From assembly GCA_017521875.1 (NCBI GenBank), contig JAFXBH010000192.1:1-5155 (forward strand): DNA of 5,155 nt. Reading direction: 5' to 3'. The position numbers were made by a program, and so were the translations under genes. The notes beneath the pieces are model-generated. The model made no database searches. It saw only the letters and a program-made list of their open reading frames with translations, and was not told where the DNA came from. This document shows, piece by piece, positions 1-5,155 of this stretch (within the stretch, counting starts at the first letter, position 1; each line of letters starts with the position of its first letter). This DNA is from Oscillospiraceae bacterium (GTDB lineage: Bacteria; Bacillota; Clostridia; Oscillospirales; Oscillospiraceae).

Positions 1-1
1 C

Positions 2-82
2 CTGAGTCCCATCGTGCTGACCCCCGTGGACGACAAGGAAGACTTTGCCTATATGGTCCTGCCGGTGAGAATTAACAAGTAA
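2..82 (+). CDS. dnaN: DNA polymerase III subunit beta (sliding clamp), C-terminal fragment
   Basis: This is the 3' end of a gene entering from the left edge: 26 codons and a TAA stop at 80-82. The translation reads SPIVLTPVDD near its start and ends YMVLPVRINK. That matches the conserved C-terminal strand of the bacterial beta clamp, where a P-x-x-L/M-P-x-R motif lines the pocket that binds clamp-interacting peptides of polymerase and repair proteins. The clamp is a ring-shaped homodimer that tethers the replicative polymerase to DNA. The position just ahead of yaaA, recF and gyrB is the standard Bacillota order dnaA-dnaN-yaaA-recF-gyrB-gyrA and supports the call. Nothing can be said about the start, the first two domains or regulation, because they lie outside the window. 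Confidence 0.93.
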   Translation: MSPIVLTPVDDKEDFAYMVLPVRINK

Positions 83-91
83 ACATCACAT

Positions 92-140
92 TTGTCATTC
101 CGAGCCAACAAATACACGGCACCTACATTGTCATTCCGAG
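92..140 (+). repeat. Direct repeat of TTGTCATTCCGAG, spacing 36
   Basis: TTGTCATTCCGAG occurs at 92-104 and again, identically, at 128-140. The second copy begins the left arm of the inverted repeat at 130-215. The first looks like a decayed or partial copy, because the rest of the arm (the GGCTTGC hairpin and GTGGGAATCT end) does not follow it. The segment lies in the dnaN-yaaA gap and does not code for a recognisable protein. Confidence 0.75.
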
Positions 141-215
141 GCTTGCTATGCAAGCCGTGGGAATCTAGACTGCTGACTTTAGATTGCCACGTCGCCTACG
201 GCTCCTCGCAATGAC
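130..215. repeat. Imperfect inverted repeat, MITE- or REP-like
   Basis: The left arm (130-166) starts GTCATTCCGAGG and ends GTGGGAATCT. The right arm (181-215) starts AGATTGCCAC and ends CCTCGCAATGAC. The outer 12 bases (130-141 with 204-215) and the inner 10 bases (157-166 with 181-190) are each complementary with one mismatch, so the segment can fold back on itself. The left arm also contains its own hairpin, GGCTTGC-TAT-GCAAGCC at 140-156. Repeats with a GTCATTGCGAG...GCAATCT consensus are common between genes in many bacterial genomes; they are usually non-autonomous and need a partner enzyme elsewhere. The family assignment is from memory of the motif, and no transposase is visible here. 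Confidence 0.8.
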
Positions 216-262
216 AGGGGGGACGAGATTGCCACGTCGCCTACGGCTCCTCGCAATGACAG
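181..262 (+). repeat. Tandem duplication of a 37-base repeat unit (period 45)
   Basis: An identical 37-base unit is present at 181-217 and 226-262. It begins AGATTGCCACGTCGCCTACG and ends CTCGCAATGACAG. The two copies are separated by GGGGGACG. The first copy is the right arm of the inverted repeat starting at 130. The perfect identity suggests a recent duplication or active homogenisation. The second copy ends only five bases before the ribosome binding site of yaaA (AGAAGGA, 268-274), so the repeat forms most of the yaaA leader. Confidence 0.92.
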
Positions 263-280
263 AAGACAGAAGGAATTATT

Positions 281-535
281 ATGAAAGTAACCGTAAAGAA
301 AAAACAATCCAATACGGTGGATTTGACCATTCACACGGAATTTATCAAGTTGCAGGACGCTATGAAGTATGCCAATGTGGTCTACTCCGGCGGCGAAGCC
401 AAGCAACTGATTTTGGAGGGTCAGGTGAAGGTCAATGGGGAAGTTTGCACCATGCGGGGAAAGAAACTCCATCCCGGAGATACCTTTTCCTTTATGGGCG
501 GCAACTATTTGATTTGCGCAAATGATACTCCATAA
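281..535 (+). CDS. yaaA: S4 domain protein YaaA (RlbA family), upstream of RecF
   Basis: This small 84-residue protein consists almost entirely of one S4 RNA-binding domain. The core runs from about residue 20 to 67: FIKLQDAMKYANVV (21-34), SGGEAKQLI (36-44), GQVKVNGEV (47-55) and RGKKLHPGD (59-67). The SGG-x-AK...VxVNG...R-x-KL-x-x-GD pattern is that of the YaaA family found next to recF in Bacillota. The Bacillus subtilis member has been linked to large ribosomal subunit assembly; that role is family knowledge and not shown here. The ATG at 281 is preceded by AGAAGGA (268-274) at six bases. The end overlaps recF by 14 bases, so the two are probably translationally coupled. The N-terminus carries a lysine-rich stretch (KVTVKKKQ) and is a little longer than the usual roughly 70-residue form. 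Confidence 0.92.
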   Translation: MKVTVKKKQSNTVDLTIHTEFIKLQDAMKYANVVYSGGEAKQLILEGQVKVNGEVCTMRGKKLHPGDTFSFMGGNYLICANDTP

Positions 536-1615
536 TATCCAATTAGAAAATTACCGGAACTACCCGAAAGCCAGGGCAGAATTTGACCCCGGGGTGAATC
601 TGCTGGTGGGCGACAATGCCCAGGGCAAGACAAACCTTTTGGAAGCCATTGCCTATCTTGGCTCGGGCAAGGCGTTCCGCACCCAAAAAACCGGAGAATT
701 GGTGCATTTTGGGGCGGATTTTGCCCAAATTCAGGGAAAAGTGTTTTCCCAGGAGCGGCAGCAGGATTTGCGCTGGGTGCTGTTTTCCGGCAGTCGACCC
801 CGGCAGATTTACCGCAACGGCGTGAAGAAAAAGACCGCCGGAGAGATTGCCGGTGTGTTGCAGACGGTACTGTTCTGCCCGGAGGATCTGACTGTCCTGA
901 AAGGCGGCGCTGCCGGCCGGCGGCGGCTGGCTGACGGGGCGATCTGCCAACTGCGGCCCAACTACGACGGCGCGCTGACGGAATACAACCGGATACTGGA
1001 GCAGAAAAACCGCATTCTGAAAGACCGGTACGATACCCCTGCGTTATTGGAGATTCTGCCGGAATACAACGCAAGACTGTGCAAAATCGGTGCGCTGCTG
1101 ATCTCCTACAGAGCCAGATTTTTTGAAGGTTTGGCCAGGGAAGCGGAACGATACCACCGGCAGTTTTCCGGTGGAAAGGAAGAATTTTCTCTGGAGTACC
1201 ACACCGTTTCCACGGTAAAAGATCCCTTTGCCCCGGTGGTGGTGCTGGAAGAAGCCTTAAAAGACCATCTGCAGAGCCATTATCAGGCGGAAATCGAAAG
1301 TTGTTCCTGTCTGACCGGCCCCCACAAGGACGATTTTGAAGTTTCACTCAACGGCCTGCCTATTAAGGCATACGGCTCTCAGGGGCAGGTGCGTACCGCC
1401 ACCATCAGCCTGAAACTGGCCCAAAAGGCCCTGATGGAAACTGTATCGGGAGAATCCCCCCTGCTTTTGCTGGACGATGTTCTGTCAGAACTGGATCCGG
1501 CCCGGCAGGATTTTGTCTTAAATCAAATCACAGGCGGACAGGTGTTCATCACCTGCTGCGAACCGGGAAGATTCACCAAATTGGGTAAAACCATAGAAAT
1601 TCAACAAGGAAGTAT

Positions 1616-3676
<2,061 letters not shown>

Positions 3677-3677
3677 A

Positions 3678-3722
3678 ACCTTCCCCCGAGGGGAAGGTGC
3701 CCCTTAGGGGCGGATGAGGAAC
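3678..3722 (+). repeat. Double-hairpin repeat element, copy 1 (forward)
   Basis: Copy 1 starts two bases after the gyrB stop. It has three modules: a 9-bp G/C-rich hairpin (ACCTTCCCC-CGA-GGGGAAGGT, 3678-3698), a second hairpin (GCCCC-TTA-GGGGC, 3699-3711), and the tail GGATGAGGAAC (3712-3722). The same three modules recur on the other strand at 3784-3836 and 4286-4336. The first hairpin could act as a weak attenuator or mRNA-end stabiliser for gyrB, but no T-run follows it. Confidence 0.85.
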
Positions 3723-3727
3723 ACGGG

Positions 3728-3886
3728 CAGAAATCTGCGGCAAGTACCTTCTGTCAGGCTTAGTCAAATTTGAAAATTTCGCCGTTCCTCACCCGTCTTT
3801 TGCTTCGCAAAATCCACCCTCTCCCCGGGAGAGGGTATAAGGGACAGAAATGTAGGGCAAGAACCCTCTGTCAGGCTTGTTTCAAA
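3728..3886 (+). repeat. Imperfect direct repeat, two 42-base copies 117 bases apart
   Basis: Copies are at 3728-3769 and 3845-3886, matching at 32 of 42 positions without gaps. The match is best in the first 34 bases, where 29 agree. Shared blocks include CAGAAAT, GGCAAG and TCTGTCAGGCTT. Each copy follows a double-hairpin element, at 3678-3722 and 3784-3836 respectively. This suggests that the hairpin element plus its flank was duplicated, with one hairpin element turned round. Confidence 0.7.
3784..3836 (-). repeat. Double-hairpin repeat element, copy 2 (reverse)
   Basis: Read on the minus strand, this has the same order as copy 1: a G/C-rich hairpin (plus-strand coordinates 3816-3836, ACCCTCTCC-CCG-GGAGAGGGT), a second hairpin (3798-3812, TTTTGC-TTC-GCAAAA), and the tail GACGGGTGAGGAAC (3784-3797). 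Its tail faces the tail of copy 1 and differs from it at one of 11 bases. Both stems differ from copy 1 in sequence but remain fully paired. Confidence 0.85.
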
Positions 3887-3919
3887 GGGAAGAATATCAA
3901 ACTTTTTACTGAGATAATT

Positions 3920-4270
3920 ATGGATAGAAACAGAAATCTCACACCACTTTCTCAGAAATTGAGAAAAAATCAAACCAAAGAAGAAAACAGGCTTTGGTAT
4001 CAGTTTTTGAGACAGTATCCTGTTCCATTCCGCAGGCAATATGTGATTGGGGAATATATCGCGGATTTTTACTGTCATAAGGCGATGTTGGTGGTGGAAC
4101 TGGATGGCTCCGGCCACTATGAAACAGAACAGATAACAAAGGATTTTGTAAGAACCAAATATATGGAATCACAAGGACTTTCCGTTTTGCGATTTACAAA
4201 TTTGGATGTGCAAAAGAATTTTCCCGCAGTATGTGCGGAAATAGATAAAATTGTAAAGGAGAGATGTTGA
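3920..4270 (+). CDS. DUF559 domain protein, Vsr/PD-(D/E)xK-like endonuclease
   Basis: This 116-residue protein is nearly all one DUF559 domain, a family related to the very-short-patch-repair (Vsr) endonuclease fold. Visible motifs are LRKNQTKEENRLWYQFLR (14-31), FRRQYVIGEYIADFYC (37-52), VVELDGSGHY (58-67) and LSVLRFTNLDV (87-97). D49, E60 and D62, with H66 nearby, fit a D...E-x-D nuclease site. Nuclease activity is inferred from the family; no target is known. The ATG at 3920 is chosen because the domain begins shortly after it. The frame is open back to ATG 3770, but that stretch runs through repeat sequence. The ribosome binding site is weak (GAG at 3911). GC is about 38% (134 of 350 bases counted), far below flanking gyrB, which suggests recent acquisition. 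It separates gyrB from gyrA and is bounded by hairpin repeats. No signal peptide or membrane segment is seen. Confidence 0.85.
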   Translation: MDRNRNLTPLSQKLRKNQTKEENRLWYQFLRQYPVPFRRQYVIGEYIADFYCHKAMLVVELDGSGHYETEQITKDFVRTKYMESQGLSVLRFTNLDVQKNFPAVCAEIDKIVKERC

Positions 4271-4289
4271 TCGGTAGGTATCGCCGATC
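4269..4289 (+). other. Hairpin overlapping the DUF559 gene stop
   Basis: GATCGG (4269-4274) pairs with CCGATC (4284-4289) across a nine-base loop. It includes two bases of the TGA stop and runs into copy 3 of the double-hairpin element. There is no T-run, so it is not a standard terminator, and a six-base stem could occur by chance. Confidence 0.4.
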
Positions 4290-4336
4290 CTCATCCGTCA
4301 GCCCGTTGGGCTGCCACCTTCCCCCCGGGGGAAGGG
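4286..4336 (-). repeat. Double-hairpin repeat element, copy 3 (reverse)
   Basis: This is on the minus strand like copy 2. The tail is GACGGATGAGGATC (4286-4299 on the plus strand, reversed), the second hairpin is CAGCCC-GTT-GGGCTG (4299-4313), and the G/C-rich hairpin is CCTTCCCC-CCG-GGGGAAGG (4317-4335). With copy 1 it forms an outer inverted pair enclosing the DUF559 gene. The last hairpin ends seven bases before the gyrA ribosome binding site and could affect gyrA translation or mRNA stability. Confidence 0.85.
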
Positions 4337-4342
4337 ATACTT

Positions 4343-4348
4343 GGAGGT
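4343..4348 (+). promoter_or_regulatory. Ribosome binding site of gyrA
   Basis: GGAGGT lies six bases before TTG at 4355. It decides the gyrA start: the next in-frame ATG, at 4409, has a poorly spaced GGAG only three bases ahead of it. Confidence 0.85.
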
Positions 4349-4354
4349 GTTTTT

Positions 4355-5155
4355 TTGGCAAAACATAATCGAGATTATAAGCCGGAGGATATTTTATTCC
4401 CGGAGCAGATGATTACGGAATCCAACCTGGTGGAGGAAATGGAAAAATCCTACATCGAGTATGCTATGTCCGTTATTGTAGGCCGTGCGCTGCCGGATGT
4501 GCGGGACGGCCTGAAGCCTGTTCACCGTCGTATCCTGTACACTATGTATGAGTCAGGTCTGACTTCCGACAAGCCTTTTAAGAAATCCGCCACCTGCGTG
4601 GGTGATGTGCTGGGTAAGTACCACCCCCACGGTGACGCGTCTGTGTACGACGCCATGGTGCGTCTGGCGCAAAACTTCTCTATGCGCTATATGCTGGTGG
4701 ACGGCCACGGCAACTTCGGTTCTGTGGACGGCGATCCCCCTGCTGCTTACCGTTACACCGAAGCCAGAATGAGCAAACTCTCCAATGAGATGCTCCGGGA
4801 CATTGACAAGGATACTGTCAACTGGGATCCCAACTTCGACGAATCCCGGAAAGAACCCAGAGTTCTCCCCAGCCGTTTCCCCAACCTGTTGGTCAATGGC
4901 TCTTCCGGTATTGCCGTTGGTATGGCCACCAATATTCCGCCCCACAACCTGACCGAGGTCATTAACGCCTGCGTGGCTGTGCTGGACGATGAGGAGATCA
5001 CCGCCATCGACCTGATGGAGCATGTGACCGGCCCCGATTTCCCCACCGGCGGTATTATCATGGGTCGCAGCGGTATCCGCGCTGCTTATGCCACCGGTCG
5101 TGGTAAGGTGGTTGTCCGTGCCCGTACCGAATTTGAGGAATTTGGTAAGGACAGA
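4355..5155 (+). CDS. gyrA: DNA gyrase subunit A, N-terminal part (truncated by window end)
   Basis: These are the first 267 codons of the DNA-breaking and rejoining subunit of gyrase. After a leader of about 18 residues comes the conserved winged-helix region: [20 protein letters not shown], then the quinolone-region loop [12 protein letters not shown], then VDGHGNFGS. The catalytic tyrosine is Y134 in AAYRYTEAR (E. coli Y122). The tower-domain segment [20 protein letters not shown] follows further on. The sequence [14 protein letters not shown] and the locus with gyrB favour GyrA over ParC. TTG at 4355 is taken as the start because GGAGGT lies six bases upstream; the alternative, ATG 4409, would shorten the protein by 18 residues. 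A run of seven T bases (4350-4356) overlaps the start codon. Residue 95, equivalent to E. coli S83, is alanine, while D99 (E. coli D87) is kept. The C-terminal DNA-wrapping domain lies beyond the window. Confidence 0.96.
   Translation, partial: MAKHNRDYKPEDILFPEQMITESNLVEEMEKSYIEYAMSVIVGRALPDVRDGLKPVHRRILYTMYESGLTSDKPFKKSATCVGDVLGKYHPHGDASVYDAMVRLAQNFSMRYMLVDGHGNFGSVDGDPPAAYRYTEARMSKLSNEMLRDIDKDTVNWDPNFDESRKEPRVLPSRFPNLLVNGSSGIAVGMATNIPPHNLTEVINACVAVLDDEEITAIDLMEHVTGPDFPTGGIIMGRSGIRAAYATGRGKVVVRARTEFEEFGKDR

Noticed and set aside
181..262. Two spaced identical repeats considered as a minimal CRISPR array
   Set aside because: The spacer is only eight bases, there are only two units, and the unit matches one arm of an inverted intergenic repeat. 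No cas gene is visible.
184..525. Plus-strand open frame starting in the tandem repeat and overlapping yaaA
   Set aside because: Its N-terminus is a translation of the 37-base repeat and the remainder is an out-of-frame reading of yaaA, which matches the S4 family.
505..1347. Open frame on the minus strand opposite recF
   Set aside because: Its composition is rich in R, P, S and G, as expected of a shadow frame, and recF itself has all the expected ATPase motifs.
3678..3711. Rho-independent terminator after gyrB
   Set aside because: The stems are strong, but no T-run follows either hairpin, and the same hairpin module recurs in other positions as part of a repeat.
3770..3919. Upstream extension of the DUF559 gene to ATG 3770
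   Set aside because: The extra 50 codons pass through double-hairpin copy 2 and the direct repeat, have no ribosome binding site, and do not resemble the family.
4317..4356. Rho-independent terminator before gyrA, from the hairpin and T-run
   Set aside because: The T-run starts 15 bases after the stem ends, and the gyrA ribosome binding site lies between them, so the geometry is wrong.

Overview
The window is a chromosomal core-replication region of a Bacillota bacterium, most likely a Clostridia member of the Oscillospiraceae (gut) type. The evidence is the gene order dnaN - yaaA (S4 protein) - recF - gyrB - gyrA on one strand, strong AGGAGG-type ribosome binding sites, moderate-to-high GC in the core genes (72 of 120 bases in 2041-2160 of gyrB), and the kinds of short palindromic repeats found in every gap. 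The family-level placement is inference; the gene identities are secure from motifs.

Layout, all genes on the + strand: 2-82 is the last 26 codons of dnaN (sliding clamp). 83-280 is a gap filled with direct, inverted and tandem repeats. 281-535 is yaaA, overlapping recF (522-1649) by 14 bases. 1616-1730 is an A/T-rich repeat with two small hairpins that also supplies the end of recF. 1751-3676 is gyrB. 3677-4354 is an interruption of the usual gyrB-gyrA pair, holding three copies of a modular double-hairpin element, a 42-base imperfect direct repeat and a small AT-rich gene for a DUF559 endonuclease-like protein (3920-4270). 4355-5155 is the first 267 codons of gyrA, which starts at TTG and runs off the window.

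The core genes act together in chromosome replication. DnaN is the polymerase clamp, YaaA is an RNA-binding-type S4 protein linked to this locus, RecF loads RecA at gaps behind the fork, and GyrB plus GyrA form DNA gyrase, which removes positive supercoils ahead of it. The arrangement reads as one operon continuing from an upstream dnaA-dnaN that is not visible here. I see no convincing promoter or rho-independent terminator inside the window.

The most unusual part is 3677-4354: a low-GC endonuclease-like gene bounded by structured repeats whose stems differ in sequence but stay paired, sitting between two subunit genes of one enzyme. Two further points concern gyrase: GyrA has alanine at the position of E. 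coli Ser83, and GyrB has tryptophan at the position of E. coli Lys447. Both are quinolone-region positions.
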